From Chitinophagaceae bacterium (GTDB lineage: Bacteria; Bacteroidota; Bacteroidia; Chitinophagales; Chitinophagaceae), in contig CANGIT010000011.1 in assembly GCA_947454155.1 (NCBI GenBank), positions 60,800 through 124,799 of the forward strand: 64,000 nucleotides of DNA, read 5' to 3'. The position numbers were made by a program, and so were the translations under genes. How positions within the stretch are numbered: the stretch's first letter is position 1; each line of letters opens with the position of its first letter. The notes below the pieces were generated by a model. The model saw only the letters and a program-made list of their open reading frames with translations. It made no database searches and had not been told where the DNA came from. Below are positions 44,677 to 54,817 of this stretch, in pieces.

Positions 44677-47265
44677 TTAGAATCTTAAAGTGATGCTGGC
44701 CAGGAAATTGGTACCATAGGCATAGAATTTCTTGACAGGAAATTTGTTGATATTTTTCTCTGCATAATCGAAGCGCAATTGTTCGAATCCACCGGAAACA
44801 ATATTGGTGTTGTTTAACAGGTTGTTGACACCCACATTAAACACAAGGAATGTTCTTTTTTTCATCCCTTTGAAACGGTTGTTCATCAACCAAGAGTATC
44901 CCGCATACATATCCAATGTATATTGAGGATCTAGTTTTACCTGATCAAGAATATTATGCCACAATTGGGTATTTTGAGGAATTCCGTCAACTGCAGCTGC
45001 CGTGCGGCGAATGGGATTGAAATCAAGCCACATGTCATCAAAATAATTAAAATTCATATTGACATACCAATACTTGGGAGAACGATAATTCAAACCCAGA
45101 TTGTACGCTTGCTGAGGAGTAGGTACATTGTAATTTTTTGAATAGATCACCTGGTCTTTAGCTAAAAGATTGGAAGTATTATCGGCAGTTACGGTAGCAA
45201 GGAAACGCGTATCATAACGGAATTTTCCTATGCCCGCCGCAGCATTTGCTGTCAACCCTTTATAAATTATCACTTCAGTTCCCAACTCAAGTCCCATGTG
45301 CTCTTTACCAATATTACTCAATGCATAATTCACCACAGAGCGCAATTGGTCGTTGTAGAAAGTTAGCACATTCAACTGATGTTCGAATCTTGTATAATAA
45401 GCCGTTCCTCTGAACTTCACCGTTGGCGCAATCAGCGCGTAACCGCCTTCAACAGAAGAAATGTGCTCATTCTGCAGATTACTCTGTACCAGATCTCTTG
45501 TTCTTGGCGCCAGATAAGCATTATCGAAATAAGGCGCTCTGGTTTCGTAGCGCGCATTCAAAAACAGATAGTTCATTTTGGCCACTTTATAATTCAAGCC
45601 GGCTTTTACCGCATAATTATAAAACTGGTGCTCTTCTGATTTTCCGTAAGAGTTGTCGGCAAAAAGGCCTGACTTCATATGACCTACTCTCCAATAATTG
45701 GTGTATGTATTTTCAGCGCCAACATAAAAATCAACCGCCTTCAGCTTCACATTGGTTTGCACCCAGGCTTGCGCGCGTTGAATGTTGATGTCATAATTGT
45801 AACCGAAAGCATCACCCACTTTCAAAATACGGTTGGGGTTGTTGATATCGTTTTGACCAGCATAAGGATTGTTGGGGAAATCTCTTTCTGCAAACTGATT
45901 CAGATCCACATAAAACTCGGCACCGAGCAAATCATTCACTCTTTTGAAGTAATGATTCTTTTGATTTTCGTAGCTCAAGCCGGCCGACAAATCAATATGA
46001 TTATTGATGGAAGTATTGAATGTGGTATTGAAGTTTCCTTTTTTGGTGTTGGTTACACGTTCTTCAAGAATATAAACAGCACGCTTCCCGGAAACATTGT
46101 TACCCAAAATACCATTGGCGTTGTATATGGTTCCATAACTTCCATAATTGGCGTTATACAATGCATCCCAGTTGATCTGACGTTTACTGATGTCACTTTT
46201 CAGCGCATTGTAAACTGTCTGGTAAATAGCTGGATCATCTTGATAGCTCGGCAGATAACGATAGTAATCGGGGCGAGGATCAGGTGCATTGTACCAATCG
46301 AGACCGGTTACGCCTCTTTCACCGAAAGTATAAGAAGCGGCAGTCAGCAAAGTAGATTTTGGTGTGATTTTCCATTCATGAGAAAGGATGCCAATGGGCT
46401 GAAATGTAGTAGCTACGCTTGAATTTCTTTTGACGCCATTTTGATATCCCCAATATGGATTGTAAAAATTGGTTCCGGCGATATCCAGCATTTCCTGAAC
46501 AGAAGAACCCTGGCGACCCGTTTTTGTTGGTGTGGCGAAAGCTACGAATGAAAGTATATGCTTATCGTTTATTTTTTTATCTACCCCAAAATAGCCCGAC
46601 CAGCCATCGTAGAAGGTACCATCAGAAAAACCTTCGTCTGCCCAGCGGCGAGAACCTGAAACACTCAAGGCCCATCCTTTTTTATCGAAGCCGGTTGATT
46701 TGGTAAAACTTAAACGATTGGAATAATTTCTGTTGGAAACGGCATAACCGATGCTCGTTTGTACCCTTTGTTTAAAAGCTCTGGCATCAATGAAGTTTGA
46801 TCCACCGATTTCTCCAAAAGCATATTTTGCAGTTTGAAGTCCATAAGCATTTTGACGGTTCTTCAGCACATCATTCAATCCACCCCAAAGGCCGAATGGC
46901 GTGAATCCATTGTCCAGATTTTCCATTGACACCCCATTGATGTTCGTGGAAAACAAATCGGCATCATACCCTCTGATGCGGAAACGCACCACATTAAAAT
47001 TGAACATCGCCGCATTCACATAAGGGTTTCTTCCAGAGTTGATTTGACCGCCTATATTTTGAGCTGCCCCATCCTGTCCGTCATTTTCATCCAATGATAC
47101 GATAGGAATATTGTCGAGCACATTATCCTTGATCTCATCACTGATAGATGTATCCGATGGATTGGTCTGCTGTGTAACAGGCATTGTCTTTTCCTGAGCG
47201 GTAGCCATCGAAGTGACTCCCATCAGGGCAAACAGTGCCAAAAGACCTGTTTTAAATTTTGTCAT
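44677..47265 (-). CDS. TonB-dependent receptor
   Basis: 862 residues with a signal peptide (about 1-23, SMATA-Q). A short N-terminal segment lacks the carboxypeptidase-like domain of SusC proteins. A plug domain (about 60-190) contains FRIRGYDADLFSTNINGVSM and NAYGLQTAKYAFGEIGGSNF, and a long beta-barrel ends in ASITLRF with the terminal Phe. No SusD partner is present; a DUF5689 lipoprotein gene follows. Substrate unknown; the context with nuclease-type genes is suggestive only. Confidence 0.9.
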   Translation of the reverse strand: MTKFKTGLLALFALMGVTSMATAQEKTMPVTQQTNPSDTSISDEIKDNVLDNIPIVSLDENDGQDGAAQNIGGQINSGRNPYVNAAMFNFNVVRFRIRGYDADLFSTNINGVSMENLDNGFTPFGLWGGLNDVLKNRQNAYGLQTAKYAFGEIGGSNFIDARAFKQRVQTSIGYAVSNRNYSNRLSFTKSTGFDKKGWALSVSGSRRWADEGFSDGTFYDGWSGYFGVDKKINDKHILSFVAFATPTKTGRQGSSVQEMLDIAGTNFYNPYWGYQNGVKRNSSVATTFQPIGILSHEWKITPKSTLLTAASYTFGERGVTGLDWYNAPDPRPDYYRYLPSYQDDPAIYQTVYNALKSDISKRQINWDALYNANYGSYGTIYNANGILGNNVSGKRAVYILEERVTNTKKGNFNTTFNTSINNHIDLSAGLSYENQKNHYFKRVNDLLGAEFYVDLNQFAERDFPNNPYAGQNDINNPNRILKVGDAFGYNYDINIQRAQAWVQTNVKLKAVDFYVGAENTYTNYWRVGHMKSGLFADNSYGKSEEHQFYNYAVKAGLNYKVAKMNYLFLNARYETRAPYFDNAYLAPRTRDLVQSNLQNEHISSVEGGYALIAPTVKFRGTAYYTRFEHQLNVLTFYNDQLRSVVNYALSNIGKEHMGLELGTEVIIYKGLTANAAAGIGKFRYDTRFLATVTADNTSNLLAKDQVIYSKNYNVPTPQQAYNLGLNYRSPKYWYVNMNFNYFDDMWLDFNPIRRTAAAVDGIPQNTQLWHNILDQVKLDPQYTLDMYAGYSWLMNNRFKGMKKRTFLVFNVGVNNLLNNTNIVSGGFEQLRFDYAEKNINKFPVKKFYAYGTNFLASITLRF

Positions 47266-47427
47266 CTTGAAAATTAATTAGGAGGCGCAATTTAATATAA
47301 ATAAGCCACCTAATCAACAAATAATTGCCATCACAAGTCATCTTATCACTTATCGTAACATAATCGCCAATCTTGTATTTATTCGGTTTCTTGAAGATTT
47401 ATACTAGTTTCGTGAAAATTATTTTAC

Positions 47428-48225
47428 ATGCTCAGTAAATTCAGGTTGCATTTGATTGCTTTTTTCTTGTTTTTTGGAATCTGTCAACAGAGTTTTGCCT
47501 GGGGCAAAACTGGTCACGGACTGGTGGCTGAAATCGCATTCAAGCTCCTTGACGACTCCACCCAAAAAATTGTAAAGCAATACCTGGGCAACATGACCAT
47601 TGAAGAAGCCGCCACCTGGATGGATGACGAAAGAGGAAACAGTTATTACAACTTCATGCGCACCTGGCACTATATCGACATGGATAAAGGAGAAGAATAC
47701 AAACCTACAGCCGAAAGAAACATTCTTACCGTCCTGCATTCGGCCATCACAGAACTCAAAAGTTACAAGAGTTCGGATATGTCTAAAAAAGAAATTCGCA
47801 ATCGCTTGTTTTTGATTTTCCATCTGGTGGGAGATATCCATCAGCCACTGCATACTGGTTACTCCATCGACAAGGGAGGCAATACCATCATGGTCAACTC
47901 TCCATATGTTTCAGGCAATCTGCATAGCGTTTGGGACACCCAAATCCTGGAATACAAGGGCGTGAATCTTGACACCTGCATGAATTATTACAAAACCATT
48001 TCTATGGATGAAGTGGCGGCCTACCGCAAAATCAATGAGATGAAATGGATGTATCAGTCAAGGTCCAACCTGGGCAGTGTGTACAGTTTTGAAAACAATT
48101 TTCTGGATAAAAAATACATCGACAGCAACATAGAAATCATCAAAAAGCAATTGGTGATCGGCGGCATTCGTCTGGCCAGTGTATTACAGGAAATTTTCAA
48201 TCCGGGCGCCTCCTTCAAAGCATAA
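47428..48225 (+). CDS. S1/P1 nuclease, secreted
   Basis: 265 residues with signal peptide 1-24, so the mature protein begins with Trp25, as in P1 nuclease where the N-terminal Trp binds zinc. All nine zinc ligands of the family can be matched: WGKTGH (Trp, His), TWMDD (Asp), WHYID (His), FHLVGDIHQPLH (His, Asp, His) and NLHSVWD (His, Asp). It should cleave single-stranded DNA/RNA and release 3'-phosphates outside the cytoplasm. Divergent from the TonB receptor gene, 162 bp away; convergent with the exonuclease gene, with a 3-bp gap. Confidence 0.93.
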   Translation: MLSKFRLHLIAFFLFFGICQQSFAWGKTGHGLVAEIAFKLLDDSTQKIVKQYLGNMTIEEAATWMDDERGNSYYNFMRTWHYIDMDKGEEYKPTAERNILTVLHSAITELKSYKSSDMSKKEIRNRLFLIFHLVGDIHQPLHTGYSIDKGGNTIMVNSPYVSGNLHSVWDTQILEYKGVNLDTCMNYYKTISMDEVAAYRKINEMKWMYQSRSNLGSVYSFENNFLDKKYIDSNIEIIKKQLVIGGIRLASVLQEIFNPGASFKA

Positions 48226-48228
48226 GCT

Positions 48229-48975
48229 TTATTCCAACATAATTTCTCCAGGCGTTTCGATACTTATTGTCAGATGTCTTTTTCCCATTACAGGCAAGGC
48301 ATGTAAACGCAGCAGCACATTGGCTGTAGTCCAAACATCCCCCGCACAATAATTGGCGATGATTTTTAAATTGTCCTCTGCTTGTTTCATTTCTTCCGAC
48401 CAATAACAATCGCCCACTTTACTTCCGTCAAAATCATCCTTTGACCCCTCCACATGCAAAACTGTAGCCAGCAATTGCAATGAAGTGAAATTCTTATAAT
48501 CGCCAAAACGCCAAAGCTGAAAGGTATCCAATAAGGTATCGTCCCAGGGCTTTGTTTTTCTGATGTCCAGCCAATCCGGTAACGGTATGCTATTGATCAA
48601 TAATCGCCGGCAGATGAAAGGAAGGTCGAATTCTCTGATATTATGACCAGCCCAGCAAATAGTTTTCATTTTCATTTCCGTTACAAAGCTGATGAATCTT
48701 TGCAACAGGACCTTTTCGTCTTTGTCGTAAATGGCGTGTACACGAAAAGCTTGCTGGTCTGCCGAGAAAAAACCCATGCCGATACAGATGATTTTTCCGA
48801 ATTCGGACAAGATGCCTCCCCTTCTTTTATAATATCCCGATGCCTCTTCGCCAGCCTCCCAATGCCGACTGGTTTTAGCCGTCCATAATTGTTGCCATTT
48901 TTGATCCATTTTCTCAAAAGTGGAATACTGTGAAACGGTTTCAATATCAATGACAACTATGCTATTCCAATCCAT
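48229..48975 (-). CDS. PolB-like 3'-5' exonuclease
   Basis: 248 residues from the ATG at 48975 (an ATG at 49017 gives 262). DEDDy-type exonuclease related to the proofreading domain of DNA polymerase B, as a stand-alone protein: Exo I in VVIDIETVS, Exo II in AGHNIREFDLPFICRR, Exo III in YCAGDVWTT. The polymerase domain is absent. Likely cytoplasmic, in DNA repair or nucleic acid turnover. Confidence 0.88.
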   Translation of the reverse strand: MDWNSIVVIDIETVSQYSTFEKMDQKWQQLWTAKTSRHWEAGEEASGYYKRRGGILSEFGKIICIGMGFFSADQQAFRVHAIYDKDEKVLLQRFISFVTEMKMKTICWAGHNIREFDLPFICRRLLINSIPLPDWLDIRKTKPWDDTLLDTFQLWRFGDYKNFTSLQLLATVLHVEGSKDDFDGSKVGDCYWSEEMKQAEDNLKIIANYCAGDVWTTANVLLRLHALPVMGKRHLTISIETPGEIMLE

Positions 48976-49089
48976 TCTTTTTTCTGCAAACCTCCAAAGT
49001 TGAATTGGCACCAACAAGAGAATGCCCTCACTGAAACATCAGAAAAACAACAACCTTAAAAAAGAAAGAAACGATAATCAAGTGTGTTT

Positions 49090-49097
49090 TAACTTTG
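49090..49097 (+). promoter_or_regulatory. -7 element before the alpha/beta hydrolase gene
   Basis: TAACTTTG matches TAnnTTTG; no TTG at the usual distance. The leader would be about 52 nt. Confidence 0.4.
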
Positions 49098-49154
49098 GTT
49101 CAATTCATTAGCGTGTCAATAAAAAAACAATTCAATCTCCCCAAAACATAAGAC

Positions 49155-50108
49155 ATGAAAAAACTTAATCTCCTGCTTTTCATATTTGCACTCTTTACCA
49201 GCCGTTCATACGCCCAACATGTCATCGACTCCACACAATTTGAAGATGTTCCTGTAACCTTGGAAACACCTACGGGAAAAATATTCGGTAATATCCTCTC
49301 TCCCTTGCATTACAAAAAAGGCCCTGTGGTACTGATCATTGCAGGCTCGGGCCCTACAGACAGGGATGGCAACAACATGTTCATGAAAAACAATAGCCTT
49401 AAACAGCTCGCCTACTCGCTGGCCGATGCAGGCATTCCTTCTTTACGATTCGACAAAAGAGGAATTGCTGCGAGTACGGCCGCCATGACAAAAGAAGAAG
49501 ATATCCGTTTCGACGATTACATCAATGATGTAAAAGACTGGATCAGTTTTCTTAGAAAAAACAAAAGATTTACCAGTGTGATTATTGCCGGACACAGTGA
49601 AGGTTCATTGATTGGAATGATTGCCGCCAATGGAAACGCCGACAAGTACATTTCACTCGCAGGTGCGGGAGAGCCCATCAGTCAGACACTGAAAAGACAA
49701 CTGAAAACACAAGTGCCTCAAATGTCGAATCGATGCAACAGCATCATCGACAGCCTGGACCAGGGACTAACGGTGAGCAATACCCCAAAAGCGCTGACCA
49801 GCCTTTTCAGGCCCAGCGTGCAGCCCTACCTGATCAGCTGGTTCAAATACAATCCACAAAAAGAAATAGCGAAACTCAGCATTCCGGTGCTGATAATTCA
49901 GGGGGAAAGCGACTTGCAGGTAACCGTAAACGACGCCAAAATGCTATCGGCTGCGAAGCCTGACGCAAAGTTATATCTGATTAAAAACATGAATCACGTT
50001 TTCAAGACCGTGACAGACGACAAGGACAATTATAAAAGCTATGGCGAGACCGCAAGGCCTATCTCATCAGAGATGGTGCAACACATCATCGATTTCATTC
50101 GTCAATAA
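49155..50108 (+). CDS. Secreted alpha/beta hydrolase
   Basis: 317 residues with signal peptide (about 1-20, TSRSYA-Q). The oxyanion-hole region VLIIAGSGPTDRDGNN is followed by nucleophile Ser in IIAGHSEGSLIG (about 148), Asp in GESDLQV (about 253) and His in MNHVFK (about 279): a complete triad. Similar to periplasmic serine hydrolases or peptidases of the YqiA/dienelactone type; substrate unknown. Its 3' end overlaps the convergent membrane-protein gene by 7 bp. Confidence 0.87.
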   Translation: MKKLNLLLFIFALFTSRSYAQHVIDSTQFEDVPVTLETPTGKIFGNILSPLHYKKGPVVLIIAGSGPTDRDGNNMFMKNNSLKQLAYSLADAGIPSLRFDKRGIAASTAAMTKEEDIRFDDYINDVKDWISFLRKNKRFTSVIIAGHSEGSLIGMIAANGNADKYISLAGAGEPISQTLKRQLKTQVPQMSNRCNSIIDSLDQGLTVSNTPKALTSLFRPSVQPYLISWFKYNPQKEIAKLSIPVLIIQGESDLQVTVNDAKMLSAAKPDAKLYLIKNMNHVFKTVTDDKDNYKSYGETARPISSEMVQHIIDFIRQ

Positions 50109-51274
50109 TCGCCGGTAGCACCGCCACCACCGAAACTCCCGCCGCCAAACCGATCGGCAGTTTGAGACTGTGGCGCCGCATGGAAGGATTCGGCAATCAC
50201 CAAAGATTCCAATTGTTTCATGGCCTCATCTTCCGGAGTTGTTTTATGAGAAACAAATCCGCCTTTGCCTTCTTTCAAATAGACCAACAACCACCAGCCG
50301 ATGGCAATTAAAATAATGCCTCCAAGCAGCATGGCTACTTCAACAGGAAGAACATGGTAGTAGTACCTGATGGTACAAATAGTTGCAGCGGTAAATAAAG
50401 CCGCCACGCGCAATAACATGATATTATTCTTACGTACACCAAAATAAAAACAAGCCAATGGCATGATGCCCGTTAGCATCCAAAACAGCCAGCCCAATGG
50501 AATATCTTGCCCTGCCTTCAATGACAAATCCATCAATTCCACACTGGCCTCCCTAACCACATAATAATTAACAGCGACATACATCAAGATCAGCGACACT
50601 ACCTCGCTCATTTGTTTCGATGCTTCGTATATGTCGTAAGTTTTTTTTCTTGATTGACGAATGCCAAAAAACAACGCTGAATAAACCAGAAAGAGTTCAA
50701 TGGGTAATAAGGCTTTCGCCCAGCCTCCAAGAAAAAATGAAAATTTGAAAACAAAACCTCCGATACCAACAAGGCTCATCAATACCATTATGCGATCGTT
50801 ATAACGCAACACGGCAAGCATCCCTATACAAGCTGCCATCAGGAAGAAAATCGTCTCACTTGCGTTTAGCATTTGCACCAATCCACCCATGATAGCACCC
50901 ACTGTGCCATACAGCAAAGCGTCATCAACACCTGAACGAAAATGCGCATTTTTTTTAATAAAAATCTCACCGCAATACCAGGCCGCCGCACCGAATATGA
51001 AAATCAATAACCCAATCAATTTGTTTGATTCCACTTCACTGGACATAAAAATCATCATATACATGCCCATGGCAGAAGACAGACCAAATGATGTGGCGAT
51101 GAACAAACCGAATCTGGCAATCCAACCCGGACTGTATAAGCCCACAGGATGAGCTTGTACAATTGCCGATGCTTCGGAAGGACTGAGTATATTTCGGCTT
51201 AAGACTTTTCCAACCTGCTCTTTGATGAACAGGTTGTGCAACTTTGTTTTGTCATATACGATCATCGGCTCCAA
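50102..51274 (-). CDS. Multi-spanning membrane protein with glycine-rich tail
   Basis: 390 residues. A cytoplasmic helical N-terminus (about 1-50, VGKVLSRNILSPSEASAIVQ) precedes about ten predicted membrane helices (55-345). A soluble tail ends in DRFGGGSFGGGGATGDY. Such glycine-serine-phenylalanine tails occur in some TPM and DUF2207 membrane proteins. It overlaps the upstream membrane protein gene by 23 bp. No transporter motif is recognised and function is unknown. Confidence 0.75.
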   Translation of the reverse strand: MEPMIVYDKTKLHNLFIKEQVGKVLSRNILSPSEASAIVQAHPVGLYSPGWIARFGLFIATSFGLSSAMGMYMMIFMSSEVESNKLIGLLIFIFGAAAWYCGEIFIKKNAHFRSGVDDALLYGTVGAIMGGLVQMLNASETIFFLMAACIGMLAVLRYNDRIMVLMSLVGIGGFVFKFSFFLGGWAKALLPIELFLVYSALFFGIRQSRKKTYDIYEASKQMSEVVSLILMYVAVNYYVVREASVELMDLSLKAGQDIPLGWLFWMLTGIMPLACFYFGVRKNNIMLLRVAALFTAATICTIRYYYHVLPVEVAMLLGGIILIAIGWWLLVYLKEGKGGFVSHKTTPEDEAMKQLESLVIAESFHAAPQSQTADRFGGGSFGGGGATGDY

Positions 51275-52253
51275 ATTTTTTATTCATCCTGTGAAGTAAC
51301 ATCACCATACCAGCGGCAGATAATATGAAGTAAAAAAAGCCAAGATAAATCAATGCCACGTCGGCATCATTTATTTTTGATTCCAGCCACGACATCCACC
51401 TTACCAGCACATAACTCAATGCCACATAACCATACAATATGGCGAACAAGAGTTTGTAAAAAGATTTTTCAACAACTGCCCGATGATATACAAAATAGCA
51501 GGCAGGCACAAAACCTATAAACCACAAGAGATAATAATTACTCATATCAAACATGCCTGCCAGCAAGGATACCAGCAGCAGGTGCATCCCGAAATTGAAG
51601 TAGGTAAATGCAAAATGAGCTTTGATGTTCTTCCATTCGCTCCAAAGCGATATCACTATTAAAAAAGTGCCTAAAGCAACCCCTGTGTAAACAATATGTT
51701 CTGTATTCCAATCGAAGTTCCTGGCCAAAGTCAACGGCGTGATGCTCATCCCGAGCCAGGCGCCTAGATTGGTGATAGCCATACTCAACACTCCGAGATG
51801 ATCGTAAAAATAGGCTGAGACAAAAAGCAAGAGCATGGGAATGAATGAAGCCAGCCCGTAACGATTGCCAAAAAACTGATACTGATATTGAAAATAACCA
51901 ATAAAAGTGACCATCAGCAGACAAGATAGCAGCAAAAGGTAATCGTAAAGAATATGCGGTGATTCCGCTTTTAGAAAAGTGAAGGGCTGTTTTTTTCGGG
52001 TGCAATAAAAAAAGCCGAAGGTAGACAGCAACGCAATAAACGTCAACACAACTGCATGGCCGATACTGTCTATATTTTTATACACCAGCAAGCCTAGGCC
52101 TCCGCTAAAAAAAAGCACACCCAAATACAGTAATGTTTTGATTTCCCAGTGAACGGAAATCAGTTTATTCTTTTCGGCATCCCTTATTTTAACGAGATGC
52201 TCCGATGAAACAAATCCCTGTTGATGAAGTGTTTCAAATATTGAGCTATCCAT
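51252..52253 (-). CDS. DUF2157-like membrane protein
   Basis: 333 residues from the ATG at 52253. An N-terminal soluble helical part (about 1-40, SSIFETLHQQGFVSSEHLVK) is followed by about nine predicted membrane helices (KTLLYLGVLFFSGGLGLLVY first). The layout matches DUF2157 proteins. It is co-transcribed with, and overlaps, the 50102-51274 gene; the two share the plan of a helical N-terminus plus many helices. Function unknown. Confidence 0.72.
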   Translation of the reverse strand: MDSSIFETLHQQGFVSSEHLVKIRDAEKNKLISVHWEIKTLLYLGVLFFSGGLGLLVYKNIDSIGHAVVLTFIALLSTFGFFYCTRKKQPFTFLKAESPHILYDYLLLLSCLLMVTFIGYFQYQYQFFGNRYGLASFIPMLLLFVSAYFYDHLGVLSMAITNLGAWLGMSITPLTLARNFDWNTEHIVYTGVALGTFLIVISLWSEWKNIKAHFAFTYFNFGMHLLLVSLLAGMFDMSNYYLLWFIGFVPACYFVYHRAVVEKSFYKLLFAILYGYVALSYVLVRWMSWLESKINDADVALIYLGFFYFILSAAGMVMLLHRMNKKFGADDRI

Positions 52254-52328
52254 ATTGGACCCAATATAACAAAAAGTAAGATGCAGAGAGAGAATCAAGT
52301 CCAGCAAATTGTTTACGGCCAGTGCGAA

Positions 52329-52364
52329 TAAAAAAAGGCTGCCTCAGTGATGAAGCAGCCTTTT
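52329..52364 (-). terminator. Terminator of fusA
   Basis: AAGGCTGC/GCAGCCTT with a 12-nt loop and T run on the minus strand, 21 bp after the fusA stop. Confidence 0.85.
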
Positions 52365-52384
52365 GTATTAAAGTAAGCGGATAA

Positions 52385-54535
52385 TTAATCGTCCACTTTG
52401 ACTTTGCCTTTTGATTTGGCGATCACCTCTTCGGCGATGTTGTTTGGCGCTGGTGCATAGTGACTGAACTCCATGGTTGAAGTGGCACGTCCGCTCGACA
52501 ATGAACGCAATTGCGTAACATAACCGAACATTTCACTCAAAGGCACTTTGGCTTTGATTACCTGAACACCATGTCTGCTGTCCATACCTTCGAGCATACC
52601 GCGACGACGGTTCAAGTCACCGGTAACATCACCCATGTATTGATCAGGCGTCAGAACTTCCACTTTCATGATAGGTTCTAGCAAAACAGGTTTTGCTTTA
52701 CGGCCTGCCTCGCGGAAACCTTGCTTGGCGCAAAGTTCGAAAGAGATGGCATCAGAATCCACATCATGGTAGCTACCGTCGAAAATTCTAACTTTCATGT
52801 CAACAATTGGATAACCGGCCAATACACCGGAAGTCATACTGGAAGTAAACCCTTTGATGATGGGAGCGATGAATTCTTTTGGAATCGATCCACCAAAAAT
52901 TTCGTTTACAAATTGCATACCGCCCAAAGGATTTTCCTTGATCCACTCTTCATCGGCTGGCCCGATTTCGAAAGCGATATCACCGAATTTACCTCTACCA
53001 CCGGTTTGTTTTTTGTAGGTTTCTCTGTGCTCAACAGAAACTTTGAAAGCTTCTTTGTAAGCCACCTGAGGTGCACCCTGGTTGATTTCCACTTTGAACT
53101 CGCGCTTCATACGGTCAACGATGATTTCAAGGTGCAATTCGCCCATACCGGAAAGGATCGTTTGCCCTGTTTCTTCATCAGTTTTTACACGCAAAGTAGG
53201 ATCTTCTTCAACGAGCTTGGCGATAGCCATGCCCATTTTATCAACGTCGGCCTGTGTTTTAGGCTCAACAGCGATAGAGATTACCGGCTCTGGGAAAGTC
53301 ATGGCTTCCAAAACAATCGGATTGTTTTCGTCGCAAAGCGTATCTCCGGTTTTGATATCTTTAAAACCTACTCCCGCACCAATATCACCGGCTTCGATGA
53401 AATCGATAGGATTTTGTTTGTTGGCATGCATCTGCATGATACGGCTGATACGTTCTTTTTTACCAGTTCTGGTATTCAAAACATAAGAACCTGCATCCAA
53501 ACGACCACTGTACGCTCTGAAGAACGCCAGACGACCTACGAAAGGATCGGTCATGATTTTGAAAGCCAATGCTGCAAATGGTTCTTTGGCATCAGCTTTA
53601 CGCTTCAGCTCTTCACCATTATCGGGGTTGGTTCCAGAAACCGCTTCAATGTCCAGAGGACCTGGCAAATAACGGCAAATAGCATCCAATGCAGTTTGCA
53701 CCCCTTTGTTTTTGAATGAAGATCCGCACATCATCGGAATGATGGAGATATCGATTACCGCTTTGCGGATCGCTTCATGCATTTCTGCTTCAGTGATAGT
53801 ATTAGGATCGTCGAAGAATTTTTCGAGAAGTTTGTCATCGTATTCAGCTACTGCTTCAACGAGATGCTGACGCCATTCGTTCACCTCATCCACCATATCT
53901 GCTGGGATGGCCACTTCCTGGTAAGTCATACCTTGAGTTGAATCGTCCCAGATGATGCCTTTCATGGTGATCAGATCCACCACACCTTTGAAGTTATCTT
54001 CGGCACCGATAGGCAACTGCAAAGGCACTGCTTTTGCACCGAGCATTTCTTTCACTTGCTTCACTACATTCAGGAAGTCAGCACCACTACGGTCCATTTT
54101 ATTAACGAAACCGATACGCGGTACTTTGTAACGGTTGGCCTGGCGCCAAACGGTTTCAGACTGAGGTTCCACACCAGATACAGCGCAGAACAAAGCCAGT
54201 AAGCCGTCGAGTACACGCAATGAACGCTCTACCTCAACGGTGAAGTCCACGTGACCCGGAGTATCGATAATGTTGAATTTGAATTGTTTGGTGTCAGCAA
54301 CTTTTTGGCCCTGGTTGGTAGGGAAATTCCAAAAGCAAGTAGTTGCAGCAGAAGTAATGGTGATACCTCTTTCTTGTTCCTGAGCCATCCAGTCCATGGT
54401 GGCGGCACCTTCGTGCACTTCACCGATCTTGTGGTTTACACCCGTGTAATACAAGATACGTTCGGTGGTAGTGGTTTTACCGGCATCAATGTGAGCGGCA
54501 ATACCGAAATTTCGCTGATAACGTAAATCTGCCAT
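52385..54535 (-). CDS. fusA: Elongation factor G
   Basis: Translocation GTPase, 716 residues. G1 in [19 protein letters not shown] (about 15-33), switch/G3 in [18 protein letters not shown]4 in [10 protein letters not shown]. Domains II-V follow, with the C-terminal [15 protein letters not shown]. Unlike the common rpsL-rpsG-fusA order, it stands alone here: rpsG lies about 8.7 kb upstream and ends in its own terminator. fusA has its own promoter and terminator. Confidence 0.98.
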   Translation of the reverse strand: MADLRYQRNFGIAAHIDAGKTTTTERILYYTGVNHKIGEVHEGAATMDWMAQEQERGITITSAATTCFWNFPTNQGQKVADTKQFKFNIIDTPGHVDFTVEVERSLRVLDGLLALFCAVSGVEPQSETVWRQANRYKVPRIGFVNKMDRSGADFLNVVKQVKEMLGAKAVPLQLPIGAEDNFKGVVDLITMKGIIWDDSTQGMTYQEVAIPADMVDEVNEWRQHLVEAVAEYDDKLLEKFFDDPNTITEAEMHEAIRKAVIDISIIPMMCGSSFKNKGVQTALDAICRYLPGPLDIEAVSGTNPDNGEELKRKADAKEPFAALAFKIMTDPFVGRLAFFRAYSGRLDAGSYVLNTRTGKKERISRIMQMHANKQNPIDFIEAGDIGAGVGFKDIKTGDTLCDENNPIVLEAMTFPEPVISIAVEPKTQADVDKMGMAIAKLVEEDPTLRVKTDEETGQTILSGMGELHLEIIVDRMKREFKVEINQGAPQVAYKEAFKVSVEHRETYKKQTGGRGKFGDIAFEIGPADEEWIKENPLGGMQFVNEIFGGSIPKEFIAPIIKGFTSSMTSGVLAGYPIVDMKVRIFDGSYHDVDSDAISFELCAKQGFREAGRKAKPVLLEPIMKVEVLTPDQYMGDVTGDLNRRRGMLEGMDSRHGVQVIKAKVPLSEMFGYVTQLRSLSSGRATSTMEFSHYAPAPNNIAEEVIAKSKGKVKVDD

Positions 54536-54596
54536 CGTATTTGATTTTTATTGTTTAGTTTTTATGATGAAACGTGAAATGAAGAGGTAATAATAA

Positions 54597-54637
54597 ACGA
54601 CCCGTGGACAGTATCACTGTTCGCGAAACGGGTTCGA
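54597..54637 (-). promoter_or_regulatory. Structured leader hairpin in the fusA 5' UTR
   Basis: Outer stem CGACCCGT (54598-54605) with ACGGGTTCG (54628-54636, one bulge), inner stem ACAGT (54608-54612) with ACTGT (54616-54620). It lies about 60 nt before the fusA start inside a predicted 5' UTR of about 170 nt. No match to a known riboswitch or leader was recognised. Confidence 0.55.
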
Positions 54638-54711
54638 TATGTTGGGTTATGCTCTCATGATAGGCTAAATAGTTCAGCATCATCCAATCTTTGCTGAAGC
54701 TTTTAGCGCCG

Positions 54712-54742
54712 CAAAAGTAAGATAAATATATCTTTTGTCAAA
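54712..54742 (-). promoter_or_regulatory. Promoter of fusA
   Basis: On the minus strand TTTG (54739-54742), a 19-bp spacer and TACTTTTG (54712-54719): a perfect match to the Bacteroidota -33/-7 consensus. Confidence 0.75.
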
Positions 54743-54817
54743 CCTTATGATGGATTTTTCGGCGTGCATGTTGATTTCTTGTTCAATTTTGTTAATTTCA
54801 TTCCCGAAATTTACCTC

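Noticed and set aside
45679..46422. 247-residue plus-strand ORF
   Set aside because: Antisense to the TonB receptor; Ile/Val/Phe-rich composition typical of a shadow frame.
52721..53719. 332-residue plus-strand ORF
   Set aside because: Antisense to fusA, whose sense frame is certain.
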